Source of the DNA: Chondrus crispus
Taxonomy: Eukaryota; Rhodophyta; Florideophyceae; Gigartinales; Gigartinaceae
Reading direction: 5' to 3'
Assembly (NCBI RefSeq): GCF_000350225.1
Contig: NW_005178528.1
Coordinates: 62,001-126,000, forward strand
DNA: 64,000 nucleotides
Each line of letters starts with the position of its first letter. Position 1 is the first letter of the stretch. Positions 30,885-41,371 of this stretch are shown piece after piece. The notes below the pieces were generated by a model. The model saw only the letters and a list, made by a program, of their open reading frames with translations, made no database searches and had not been told where the DNA came from. A program made the position numbers and the translations under genes.

Positions 30885-32350
30885 AGTGCAGTGACCTTGC
30901 GCCCTTTATCCCTGGTCACCGCCGTCGGGAGGCCGCGCTCCCCACCTTTGACACGAGTACTGTGCGCGCCCACTTAGGAAGGTACCCCACGTGTACCACA
31001 CGTGGCCACACGTGTACTACACGTGGACACACGTGGATAACAGTCGTATGACACGTATATGATACTTGTACAACACGTGTATGAAACGTATACATACGTG
31101 GTGCCCACAAGAGGCTACGCTAATTAGCGTCTAATGACAAGTGGCCATTCTGATGACGATAATTAATTAATAATCAACCATTCAGTAACCGACGCCAACG
31201 ACAGCGCTCGGCCTATATAGGTAGCTTGTCAGAAGGTGCTACAGTAAAGAGGGATCAGGTGATCGGACCCCATCTCTGGTGGGATGCTCTACGAATATTC
31301 TGTCCGTGATGCTGCTATGGCGAATCTAAAAGTAGTCACAGAGGTTTGTGGGATTGGATAGGCAACGGACCACATTGTTCCGCAAGTGCTTGGGATGTAC
31401 GACATGTCTAACAATTATCTGTTGCGCGTCACTTCTCTTCATGCTATTGGCGTTCTTGCAGAAGTTGTCGGTTCAGAAACTGTGGAGGAATTGTTTCTTC
31501 CAATTATTACTGAAAGAGCATATCGAGATCCAGTCCCCAATGTCAGGTTTTGTTCTGCCAAGACTCTGACCCTTGTCATTCCATATGTTCGCCAGGATGT
31601 CCGGGAGTCAAAGATTCGACCATGTTTATTATAACTTGTCGATGTCAACGAAAACGACAAGAACGTTAACTATGTTGCCCAGAAAGCGCTGCAAAAGCTC
31701 GGAACGTGCCCCTCTTGACTTCATGTTCACAAGAAATATATCAACATTCGTTCCTTTCTAGTTGGCTAAGTCTGGTACCTGCACCCTTGGTCGCCATCGT
31801 TTTTCTCTGGTTTACTTTACTTTCTAACCTATTTCTACATTTTCACGGTATTGTTGTTGTTCTTTCTTTTTTCTGTTTTCTTGTGTTGTTCTTCTTCGAC
31901 CCTGTCGATAGCGGTGTGCAATACGTCCGCGGCACTCCCACTCTTTATAGTTACTCGATCCCGAGTACCCCTTCACGCGGTGACCGCGACTCTACTCGTG
32001 ATTCTTGCGTTTCCTCTGAGATCACACCGATAGAGGGCCCCGAACACCCTGGTGGTGACTGGACATACCACTTTCCCTCAAAGCGAGATTTACGCCCTCG
32101 TTGGCGAGTGTGTCTACTGCATTACAGGACATAAGCAATTGTATGGAGATTAGTTATAGAGTGAAAGGATAGTTGGTTTTAGTGTAGCATGTACTGTATT
32201 GTTCTAACTTTCAACTTCGATTTCTATAAAAACCGCGGAGTTCGGACGGGGAAAGCAAACGGGGGCAGACCCAACCACCCACTATCCCTGAGTGCCACCC
32301 AACGTGTGTCCAAATTAAGAACCGCTTTGAAACCATTCAACACAAGTCTG
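30885..32350 (+). repeat. LTR-like repeat with ACGTGT-rich region and TATA box, copy B
   Basis: Counterpart of 16771-17780, with the ACACGTGG/ACACGTGT cluster at about 30985-31100 and the CTATATAGG box near 31213. It is interrupted by the PP2A-derived segment after TCTACG (31288-31293); homology to copy A resumes near 31753 (GTTCCTTTCTAGT against GTTCTTATCTAGT). Confidence 0.45.
31293..31718 (+). pseudogene. PP2A scaffold subunit A (PR65) gene fragment
   Basis: One frame encodes the last HEAT repeats of PP2A-A: EYSVRDAAMANLK, MSNNYLLRVTSLHAIGVLAEVVG, then DPVPNVRFCSAKTL and NVNYVAQKALQKL. These match the C-terminal third of the scaffold that holds the PP2A catalytic subunit. The frame keeps register throughout but has TAG at 31359-31361 (where Trp is usual) and TAA at 31632-31634, so it is dead. 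The fragment starts in mid-protein, has no introns, and sits inside an LTR-like repeat only in duplication copy B, which points to capture or retro-insertion of a host transcript piece. Confidence 0.85.
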
Positions 32351-32355
32351 TCACT

Positions 32356-32640
32356 TGTAACGACTCGCGGGGTCGCGCTCGTGGAACTCGCTTCTTCGAA
32401 CTAGAGGGGAAGCGCGCACAGTATCGGCAAGTCACTCTGCCTCCTCTTTCTCTGGATAGTGCCGCACTTTACTCTATAAAGTATTGTCCTCCTTTTCAGG
32501 ACAGGAGCTCCAATTCCACGCCCGTGGCATGTGGTGCCAACGGGCGCGACCCTTTTCAAAATACTACTGTCGGTGACGCCTGAAAGGTCGCCTCCGAATG
32601 TCCTCATCAGACGCATAATTAAAAGGTTCGGGATATTACA
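32356..32640 (-). repeat. 3' LTR of the gypsy element
   Basis: 285 bp, TG...CA. Immediately left is duplication copy B; the pol ORF ends 33 bases to the right. Confidence 0.9.
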
Positions 32641-32672
32641 GTGCCCCAATACTTTGTTTCTGAACAAAGTAT

Positions 32673-35669
32673 TTAGTTGAAACCGCATTGCGCCTGAGCC
32701 TTTTGCTTCATGTCTCGATTTCCTTCTGTACACAAAATGTCCTCTAGGACTCCTGGCAAGTCCTCTAACACCTGCGAGAGCGGCTCCCATGTTCTATCAA
32801 TTAGGTCCGGGAGACCTTCCCATTCTACCATGACGCGGATTCCATCATGGGCCTCTGTGATGCCGCGCAACGCCAATGCCTTCTGATACGTAGTTTCAGT
32901 GTGCTCTGCAGCTCGCAAGAGTGCTTCGTCGACAGGTTTCCCGTGCATATCAGCTCTATACAAGATAAGCCGTCTGCAATGCACCGTTTCCCGCTTCCCG
33001 CTCAATAGACTCTCGACTTCATAAACAGACTCACTCTGACAATTCAGGACGCGGCGCGGCCCCCGCCAAGTGAAACTCAATTTGTGCCCAGAGCTTCCGG
33101 CTTGTCTAACTAGGACAAAATCCCCCACTTGAAAGTTAACAGGCTTCACGTTTGTCTTGCGGTTGTGAAGTTGGACACTCCTCTTCCGCTGAGCAGTGGA
33201 AATGCCCGATACTTCTCTATGCATGGCACTTAGCGCGTTTTGCAAAGCTGTAACGCCAATGATTTTTCGAACTGCGATTTCATTCTCCGATCTGGCATGG
33301 CGAAGGTTCTGTATGGGCATCGCCCGTAGCAAGGGACGCTTCGGTAAATGTCCTGTGAACACTTCGAGCGGCGACCGGTAAACCCCAGGAATTTTTACGT
33401 TTCTCAGGCCTAATCGCTGTGATGGGGAGTGGTTGAGGACACTCTGCACACACTCTGTCACTGCCGGCCAGTCTTCAGCCCCCAGCCGCCACTCGCTCGT
33501 CATCGCTTTACAGGCCCGTATCACCTCGCGACACACGCGCTCGACTGAGCCGTTTGCCCATGGAGAATATGCTGTTGTGAAGTGATGCCGGGTTCTTGCC
33601 TCTTCAGTTAGTTGAGAAACCAGTTGATTTTTGAAGTGTGTCCCCTGATCGGTGCACAGCCACTCCATTGAGCCAAAACACCCGATCCAAACGGAGAAAG
33701 CCTCTGCAGCAGCCTGACTGGTTGCCTCCTCGGTTGGCCACAGCCACACATATCCGGATAGGTCGTCTTTTATGATGAGAATGTACCGCTTGTTATCTGT
33801 TCCTTTTCCCATGTAGAGAAAATCGGCATGGATTACCTCATTCGGATGCTCTCCATGCAGCGCATGTAATAGTGGTCGGGGAACCAAATTTCCGGACCTG
33901 GTCATGATACAATGTAGACATCCACGAACGAGCTCGTCTGAGTCCTTGCTCATATTTTTCCACCAGAATCCTTCTTGCAGAATGCTCATGGTTGCCTTTA
34001 TGCCACGGTGCCCGATCGTTCCACAGTGAGAGCCAACCAACACCTTGAGCTGCAGCTCAAGGTCGTCGTCAGGAATCCAAATCCGGCCTTTTCGCTTCCA
34101 TAGGCTGTCCTTGTCGTCCATGGTTAGGCCATCTTTGTTGGACTGAGATGCTGCCTGAGACGCTTTATAAACATCTAATGTCGGCATATCAAAGTCACTT
34201 GATGACGGAACGATCTGCTGGGCAGTCTCCAGAAAAAGACTGCATACAGATTTCATAGATGTTTCTCTACGGTATCCGCGAACCCACCGGGTGAGAATAT
34301 CAGCAAACACGTTAGCAGCACCACTTATGTGCTCAATTAGGTAGTCGAAACGGGATAGAAAAAGAGCCCAGCGCTGCACTTTCGAGACGATATGGTGTCC
34401 GAGGGCAGGCTCAAGAGCTAAAGGTGCAAAGACAAACAGCAAGTTACGATGGTCGGTAAAGACCCGAGGTGGCTTCTCGCGAAGAAATAGGTAGTCAAGC
34501 TTTTGAAAAGTTTGGAAGATGGCAAAGCCTTCTTTTTCGAAAGTAGACCACCCAAGTTCTGCTCCCTTGAAGCCAGACCCTAGGAAGGCAAGGGGTTCAT
34601 GTCTTTGATCTGCAAGAGGCAAAGACAGTTGCTTCTTGTCCACTTGTGTCACGACGGCGGACCAGTACCTATCAGATGCATCTGTATAAATACATACTTC
34701 CTTATGTGGAAGGGGGTATGATAGCTTGACGGCCTTGCGCAGTGTGTCCTGTAGTTGAGAGAAGCATTTCTCCTCAGTAGGCCCCCAGGACAGACTGCTC
34801 AAGGTAATATTTCGAATGGCCCTTTTGGATCGCTTGCCAGCTCTAGTGTAGGCTGCCTCGAGAGCGTTCGTCAGAGGAGCACATCGGCTTGCAAAATCGG
34901 GAATGGCAAGAGACATCCAACGGCAGCAGTGGATAAACTCAGATAGTTCCACTGCCGTTTTGGGCATATCCATATCTTTCAACCCCTCGAGGCGGGAGGG
35001 GTCCATTTTGTAACCATCTGCTGCCACGATGCGCCCGCACCACTTAATGCTTGTTGCGAAAAACACACACTTTCTTGCGGAAAGAAAAAGATTACGCGTG
35101 GCACATATCTCGAAAAACGTCTCGAGATATGAAAGAAGGTTATCTTCGGTAGCAGCATGAAGGTTGAAGTCATCTATCCAGGCCTTCATGTTGTCCCTTA
35201 ATGAAGAAAAAGGTGGCTCTACAGTACTCTGAAAATGAGCCGTCGCGTTAGCCAGGCCAGGCAACACCCTTTTCGATGCAATCACGCGCTTCGGTGTTAC
35301 TATACCGCACGCGCCGTAAGAATCGGGGTGTAGAGGGAGTTGCCAGAATCCGGAGGCAAAGTCCAGGCAGGAAAAACATGTACTGCCTGCAAAATCGTGT
35401 ACCTCGGAATTGAGGTGTGGCATCGGCCATCCTTCCTTCACCGTTGCAGCATTGACAGGACGAAGGTCGATCGCCATGCGATAGGCGGCTCTCCCGCCTT
35501 TGGGGACCAGCAGAGGGGCAGATTGCCACTCTGCAGTAGGCATGTCAAAACAAAAGCCCATCTCGACAAGTGTATCCACATACTTGTCAAGAAATACCCT
35601 CTGCTCGTGTGAGTAGCGACGTGCTTTCACTCTGACAGGGGATTTGCCCGGTTGAAGTCTGACTCTCAT
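32673..35669 (-). CDS. Gypsy Pol: reverse transcriptase, RNase H, integrase, chromo-like tail
   Basis: Part of the retroelement at 32356-37777. The 998-residue ORF has a reverse transcriptase (CLDFASGFWQ near residue 101 and WIDDF near 164, an Ile variant of the usual YxDD box), RNase H (IYTDAS), an HHCC-type integrase region with CLHC, an integrase core (IHADFLY, CTDQGTHFKN, SVERVCRE), a GPRRVL-type C-terminal segment and a chromo-like end (VMVEWEGLPD). The start overlaps the end of the gag ORF by four bases. Described as a fossil. Confidence 0.9.
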   Translation of the reverse strand: MRVRLQPGKSPVRVKARRYSHEQRVFLDKYVDTLVEMGFCFDMPTAEWQSAPLLVPKGGRAAYRMAIDLRPVNAATVKEGWPMPHLNSEVHDFAGSTCFSCLDFASGFWQLPLHPDSYGACGIVTPKRVIASKRVLPGLANATAHFQSTVEPPFSSLRDNMKAWIDDFNLHAATEDNLLSYLETFFEICATRNLFLSARKCVFFATSIKWCGRIVAADGYKMDPSRLEGLKDMDMPKTAVELSEFIHCCRWMSLAIPDFASRCAPLTNALEAAYTRAGKRSKRAIRNITLSSLSWGPTEEKCFSQLQDTLRKAVKLSYPLPHKEVCIYTDASDRYWSAVVTQVDKKQLSLPLADQRHEPLAFLGSGFKGAELGWSTFEKEGFAIFQTFQKLDYLFLREKPPRVFTDHRNLLFVFAPLALEPALGHHIVSKVQRWALFLSRFDYLIEHISGAANVFADILTRWVRGYRRETSMKSVCSLFLETAQQIVPSSSDFDMPTLDVYKASQAASQSNKDGLTMDDKDSLWKRKGRIWIPDDDLELQLKVLVGSHCGTIGHRGIKATMSILQEGFWWKNMSKDSDELVRGCLHCIMTRSGNLVPRPLLHALHGEHPNEVIHADFLYMGKGTDNKRYILIIKDDLSGYVWLWPTEEATSQAAAEAFSVWIGCFGSMEWLCTDQGTHFKNQLVSQLTEEARTRHHFTTAYSPWANGSVERVCREVIRACKAMTSEWRLGAEDWPAVTECVQSVLNHSPSQRLGLRNVKIPGVYRSPLEVFTGHLPKRPLLRAMPIQNLRHARSENEIAVRKIIGVTALQNALSAMHREVSGISTAQRKRSVQLHNRKTNVKPVNFQVGDFVLVRQAGSSGHKLSFTWRGPRRVLNCQSESVYEVESLLSGKRETVHCRRLILYRADMHGKPVDEALLRAAEHTETTYQKALALRGITEAHDGIRVMVEWEGLPDLIDRTWEPLSQVLEDLPGVLEDILCTEGNRDMKQKAQAQCGFN

Positions 35670-37435
35670 AGGCTTGACGTCGGCTGGTAGGGACTTTCCC
35701 AGCCGAAGCCGAAAACCGACTTATATCGGGATAAAAGTGCGGTGAGTCTGGCTCCTCCGTCTGAAGATAGACCGTTGGATATCGCCTCATCGACCTTTTT
35801 CTTCAGAGCTTGATCCAAATCCTCCTTTGGGTCGTCCCCCAGGTCGACGTAAACGTCGCTGTCCTCAAGCATGTCAGCATCAGCACCACCCCCACTGTGG
35901 TACGTACTACCATATTCGAGCCCACGCTCATACAAAAGGCTATGGATGGACCCTGCTGCAGCATTTCCACCATCTAGGTTTGCTCTGCGCAACATATCTG
36001 GTATGTTGAGCACACCATTGTTGCGGTCGCATGCCGCCGCCATCAGCAAACGATTGTCTAAACCAATGGCTGAAAGGACCTTTCTTCCAATAATGACGTA
36101 CTTCGTTTCCTTATCGCTGACCAACCACTCTATTCCCCGCATCAGCATGTTTGTCCCGTGGCGAATTCTCAACATGACATCGGAGTTCACTTTTCGAGAA
36201 CAACATAGCGGTTCTGCTTCTAAAAGAGCGTTACTGTACCGCAACGCTCCGCCCAAATCCTCGGGGTTTAGAGTGTTGTCAGCATCTGCCATCAGCTTGA
36301 ACACATTTGGTGGGATCACATTAATGTCTGACCCTTGATCAGCAAGCACTACACAATCGATAGCTCCATCGCAAAACGTTGCTGAAAAGAGTGAGGAGTT
36401 GTCATTTAAATCATGCTCACCAACAACTCCCACTGAACCGTCTTTTCCTTTTCGGTCAGAGAACCTGAATCTTTTATCTCCTTTCTGTTTCTTTTTCGAA
36501 TCATAATAGGTGGACAAAAGTTCTTTCTTACGAGTTTCATTCGTATTCTGGCACTCGTTCATGAAATGGTATTCAGAACAAGATTTGTTGAGGCAAGCCG
36601 GGCGATCCCTTTTGCCTCTATTTTTATGCTTAGAGGCATCAGCAGCACCACTCTTACGTTCCCTCCATTTCTCATTCTTGGTCTTCATTGCTCGACGATC
36701 CTTGGCTCTGGTTCTATTTGCTCTGTCCAAGTCATCATCTGAGTCCGAGAAAGAAGATTGAGGATTGAAACGTCTGGCAGCCTCATATCGATCAATCTGT
36801 TTTGCTTCCCTAACTAGCTCACGCATGAAAGCGTTGTAGTTTTTCTTGAAGCCCTCCTCCTTTCTCAACTTTATTGTCAACAAGAGTCGATTTCGGAGTT
36901 GATCATGTGTGACACGTTTAAGAACGTGCCCAACAGCCAACTGAGGCTGTTTCTGAATGAAAGCTGAGTATCCGAGATTGTCCAAAGTCGTAGCATACTG
37001 TCCTAAAGTCAGGACCTGCATCTCCAGACTCATATGCTTGGGACCATGCTCCATGCGGACCTGCCTCAGATCCCGCTCGATCTGGCCCAAGTCATACTCA
37101 GCGGGATTGACATGTGCGCGTTCCTCCACACATGCCTTCAAATGTTCCTCTGATATCTCTTCCACAGTATCGGCAGGGACCCACTGTGCTTTGACAAACA
37201 TGTCCAGCACGGGTTTGGCGATAGAATTGCGATACGTAGTCAGTGGAACACTCACTTCACTTTCTTCATTTTTCTCTGTGATCATGCGTTCATACACCTC
37301 TCGGCGTTGTTTGTATCGAACAAAGTCTTTTGTTCCGATGCCTTTCAGGCGCGGAGCTTCCACAGACTCTACAATAGTCTGATGGACAGTGTCGTGTCCA
37401 GTAGCGGCCGTTCCGGCCGCCTCTTCCTCAGTCAT
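35666..37435 (-). CDS. Gypsy Gag with zinc knuckle and retropepsin-like protease
   Basis: Part of the retroelement at 32356-37777. 589 residues: helical capsid-like N-terminal half, basic linker, a zinc knuckle (CLNKSCSEYHFMNEC) and an aspartic protease-like motif (VLADQGSDINVIP), ending just inside the pol start. The protease belongs to the gag frame, so Pol is presumably made by a frame change at the short overlap, as in many Ty3-type elements. Confidence 0.85.
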   Translation of the reverse strand: MTEEEAAGTAATGHDTVHQTIVESVEAPRLKGIGTKDFVRYKQRREVYERMITEKNEESEVSVPLTTYRNSIAKPVLDMFVKAQWVPADTVEEISEEHLKACVEERAHVNPAEYDLGQIERDLRQVRMEHGPKHMSLEMQVLTLGQYATTLDNLGYSAFIQKQPQLAVGHVLKRVTHDQLRNRLLLTIKLRKEEGFKKNYNAFMRELVREAKQIDRYEAARRFNPQSSFSDSDDDLDRANRTRAKDRRAMKTKNEKWRERKSGAADASKHKNRGKRDRPACLNKSCSEYHFMNECQNTNETRKKELLSTYYDSKKKQKGDKRFRFSDRKGKDGSVGVVGEHDLNDNSSLFSATFCDGAIDCVVLADQGSDINVIPPNVFKLMADADNTLNPEDLGGALRYSNALLEAEPLCCSRKVNSDVMLRIRHGTNMLMRGIEWLVSDKETKYVIIGRKVLSAIGLDNRLLMAAACDRNNGVLNIPDMLRRANLDGGNAAAGSIHSLLYERGLEYGSTYHSGGGADADMLEDSDVYVDLGDDPKEDLDQALKKKVDEAISNGLSSDGGARLTALLSRYKSVFGFGWESPYQPTSSL

Positions 37436-37492
37436 TGTCCAGACAAGGCGGTTCTCGTAGCAAAACCTCGCAAGCTATTCGCGAGTAATTAC

Positions 37493-37777
37493 TGTAACGA
37501 CTCGCGGGGTCGCGCTCGTGGAACTCGCTTTTCCAAACTAGAGGGGAAGTGCGCACAGTATCGGCAAGTCACTCTGCCTCCTCTTTCTCTGGAGAGTGCC
37601 GCACTTTACTCTATAAAGTGTTGTACTCCTTTTCAGGACAGGAGCTCCAATTCCACGCCCGTGGCATGTGGTGCCAACGGGCGCGACCCTTTTCAAAATA
37701 CTACTGTCGGTGACGCCTGAAAGGTCGCCTCCGAATGTTCTCATCAGACGCATAATTAAAAGGTTCGGGATATTACA
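37493..37777 (-). repeat. 5' LTR of the gypsy element
   Basis: 285 bp copy of the 32356-32640 LTR, TG...CA. It lies upstream of the gag ORF, which starts 58 bases away. Confidence 0.9.
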
Positions 37778-40382
37778 TATCAATACAGCAGCAAAATTCA
37801 ACGAGACTGAGAGGGTGCGGCACAGCCCAGACTTGCCGAGCTCAGCGGCGCATGCACCTGCCCTGCTGACGAGTGTCTGCTGAGCAACAAAAGTCGAAAC
37901 AGAGGCCATCAAAACCGCACATGGAAGTACAGTATGATCTCAATCATCCTCAAACATGGTGCGATAGAAGGTCAATATTGCTTTACGCATTGCTGGCATG
38001 CTTGGCTATAGAATAGTCACGTAATGGGAAGAGTGGTAGTCAAAGCGGATTAGAAACGAAATGTCTGTTTTATTTCACTTTTAGTACGGCTGTCACTCTG
38101 CCCAACTACACGCTGTCGACATTGATATGGTTTTGGAACTAACCAATAAATTTCCCAGGCAAGACTACGGTAGAGTCGACTATGAGAAATCCATCTTCCG
38201 AGAACTGGACGGTTGCACTTACATCATAGAAGTAAAAAAAATGCTATTACAGAACATGTCTGTAAGACGTATGTAATTTATGTGCAGCACACAGCTGTAC
38301 AGTACTTGTTTACCGAAGACTGCCGTGAGGTCACACCCCCAATCTATTACGAACGAACTGACTTTTGCAGAGAGGCGATAACTTTACTGCCTTGGGTGTC
38401 ACTTATATTATTTTTGAAGTGCCTCTAGAGTTCGACTTTCCGTAACATGTGCCGTGCATTCGAAAGTACTGTACTGTACGAAGTATTAGACTACTGTACA
38501 ATATCGTACAATTGAAAAGCGAATTATAAAAACAACAAGATCATTCGATAAGAAAGGCGGAATCTACGAAAGAGTGCAGACCTCTAAGAAAAGCTCTAAG
38601 ATATGAGAGATTGTGAAAAGTCTCTCATATGTTGGAGCCTTTCTTTGTAGTTCTTACCCAATTCGTTCCACGCAACTGTTCAGGTAAGGTACGATCGCCC
38701 TTTTTCAAGAATGTAACAGCATTGCGCACTATCGAAATTTATAATCACGAGCGACTTTCTGGAGCTCCCATTCTGCGCACGCCACGACATGCAAAAGGGA
38801 TAGTCATGCGGGCTGGGCCATGATGAGTAGAAAAGCTTCCTTGCGATTCTGCGGAGCGATGTAACCTATGAGAAAGCGTCAGAATATGGACAGTTCATGA
38901 AATTTCGTAAATGAAGCACAGGGGTGGATTTCTCGTTTCATGTCTCTCTTTGGTTTCCTTCCACAGTAGAACTTGTCGATATTACGAAGAAGCGATGAGC
39001 AGAACATTTTCCAGAGGACACAACATACTGGCATTATGCAGACAGAGCCCACCCAGCGGATCCAACGTCCGTTCACAGATCATTCTTTGCTTCCGATTTT
39101 CTGTCTAGAAAATAACTGCTCCGTCTTGAAATCCAACAGATGAATACATATCTTACAATAAGTAAATTTACGCATGGAAATGGCAACACGTGGAGAAGAA
39201 ACATTACTTGTTCTCCTGCACAAGCTTGTGGTTTCTTCTATCCAATTGAGTCCATTTTGCCAGAATGAATGAATCGACTGAAGCAATTATGTTTCAGATT
39301 TTGATCCTTCCGTATTCATACTGGTTCTGGATGCATGCTCAATACACCTGCAGTACTGCTGTACCGTGCGGGGCCAGAACAGAGATACTCTGTACGAAAG
39401 CAGTATGATCCCTCCTCAAGCATCGTTCCGTGCAAAAAGAAAAATCTGGTCATATTTTTTGTGAGATCATTCCCCCCCACACGGATGTCGTGATGAATAC
39501 ACTTCAAGAGAGCCCTGCGATTCGCTGTCCCTTACCTCACGTATGGTATCCACGTAGTTCTTTCGCTGGATTTGTACGAGCTCAAGTCAGCAGTCAACTG
39601 CAGCGCCCGTACCGTACGAGGATACATATTCAGGAGAACATATTCAACTCCCACAGAGGGAGACTTCACCCCCGGGTTAAGAGCATACCTAAAACACCAC
39701 AAACTCACGATACTGAGCTGTTTCGATTTCATGAGAAATTTTGTTTGCGCTGTATGTATGTATTGTCAGAAATGCGGTCACGACCAGCAATTAGACATGT
39801 AGGGGTTGTCTCCTGGTTGCGAGTGCAGACACGCTGCGAGTGCAGGTATGTGCCCCGAGGCTTGCCGAGGGCATCATATAGCAGCACGAGGCAGCGTGTC
39901 TGCCCAATGCAGCCAGGAGGCAATATGCTTCTCTACCGGGGCAGTCAGCCATTTTTATTACAGTACGTTCGAGTAAAATTTTTGAAGCTCTCGAATGCTC
40001 TTTGTTTTCTGGTCTGAAGACAGGAGAGGAGGAACCGATCGTAAGACTGAATGACAATTCATATCATACCGTATGTAGTCGACGAAACAGGCTTGCGAAA
40101 TGACAACTTACTTCTCCTAAGCAGGATATCGGCCTCAACTTCTCGAGGTCGTGCCGGGTGGATGGATACTGGTCCGTAAAGGTTATACAAGTCTTGCGAT
40201 TAATCACCTTATTCCTCTCTCTTAAAACATAAAAGAATTCATGCCGGAGTTGCTACGTATACTGAAATTACAAATTAAAAAAATGAGTGACTAACAAAGA
40301 AAATCGCATTTTCTGTGTACAGCGTGAAGAATCGTACTGAATTCACTTCCCTGTGGCCTCTGTGGCTTTTGTTCGCGCATTT
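37778..40382. other. 2.6 kb without a recognised gene
   Basis: Short frames only; plus 39430-40017 (195 codons) is the longest, and I see no domain in it. Some TACTGTAC-type palindromic tracts near 38470-38520. A short inverted pair around 38592-38632 (TCTCTCATA-like arms) could be a hairpin. Confidence 0.4.
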
Positions 40383-40582
40383 AACGCCCATTCGACAAAG
40401 CGTTATCAAAACTTAATCTGCAAGTTTTATTTCTTCCCATCTTTGACGTCCACAGTTTCTATTTTCTTTGGTCCTTCGAGTCGTTTTAAATTTTTCTGAA
40501 GTTAGAATCGAATAGAAAGCATTCAACGCGAAGTTTCAATAATACTGTAATAAAATTAGCTTAAGGAAAAATGCTTACTATA
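40383..40582 (-). repeat. Diverged third copy of part of the duplicated repeat
   Basis: The reverse complement matches 15590-16100 and 30000-30215 (GATAACGCTT, AATAGAAAC, GCTTTCTATTCG, TAAGCTAATTTT) at clearly lower identity and without the hAT MITE. The match resumes beyond the pogo-like transposon at 44415-44445 (TCAAAAGAAAA on the minus strand), so this repeat was its target. Confidence 0.75.
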
Positions 40583-41371
40583 CCCTCCAGAAAGGCTTAA
40601 TTTGGTAAAGGGGCATAATTTGGGAAATTTGCTCATGTACCCTATGAGTATGGTACAGTAGCATGTCCCACGTCGTCAGCTCAAGCTCGATTCACTGATG
40701 GCCTTGTAGTCCTCCCATGCTATCTCTGTTGCGAATACTCTTTCTCGGGTGGCATCCGTGTGAATCCTGGACACGTGTGACGGAATAATTCGAATCTGGA
40801 CGAGCCATCCGTCCTGCACTGTCAGCTCTGAACAAAAGCGTTCACCGCCGTCCTGGCGGACACTGTGAGTCGCTCAAAAGGACGCGGTACAGTCTGTCGT
40901 CACTTTCCGAGGGGGTGCGATCTTTTCGAACCAGACAACGCCTCTGAGCAGGATAGGCAATGTGAGCAGTGACTTGGAGAGAGGAGGAAAAGGCGCGGGC
41001 TTGGAGGCTGTCAAGCAGACAGGGGGCGCGTAGGGATCAATTGGGCGCGGCTATTGTCTACAAGTAGAGCACAAGTCTGGGAAGAATGCAGGAAGGGCAT
41101 GGCAACGGGAACGAAAGGAGAGCTTGCACTGGTGGCGATTGTGAGGCCTGAAGGACTGGAAAGTCGGCTATTATCGCTGTGTAGGAATCATCTCTAACTA
41201 TTTGTTTGTACGTTCTCGCTGTTCATTGTGACCCATTCGTGCTGTCCTTGAAGATAGGGCTGATAAAGCACTGTTTCTGTTTGATTATCACGCGCCGCAG
41301 GTGGTACCTGCAACATCTCCGTTAAGAGTATTACCCGTGCGCGCCACCAACACACTAACGCATAACCCATT

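Larger units (their letters stand above)
27134..32355. repeat. Segmental duplication, copy B
   Basis: Partner of 13205-17780. B keeps the full temptin gene at its left border. It contains later insertions at 29488-29981 (solo LTR) and at about 31294-31752 (PP2A fragment), and its right limit is the 3' LTR of the gypsy element at 32356. The unidentified ORFs of copy A recur here at 27938-28294 (minus), 28211-28480 and 28782-29123 (plus), the first two with length changes from one-base indels. Confidence 0.9.
32356..37777 (-). mobile_element. Ty3/gypsy LTR retrotransposon, looks whole
   Basis: Fossil entry. 5.42 kb, transcribed leftward. LTRs of 285 bp (32356-32640 and 37493-37777, TGTAACGAC...ATATTACA) differ at roughly 8 positions by eye, so the insertion is fairly young. 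Two long overlapping ORFs lie between (gag-protease and pol). The flanking five bases differ (TCACT against TATCA), so no target duplication is seen; recombination between copies is one explanation. No breaks obvious in the two ORFs. Confidence 0.9.

Noticed and set aside
38213-40017. ORFs of 60-195 codons as genes
   Set aside because: No domain, overlapping frames on both strands, no neighbours of related function.
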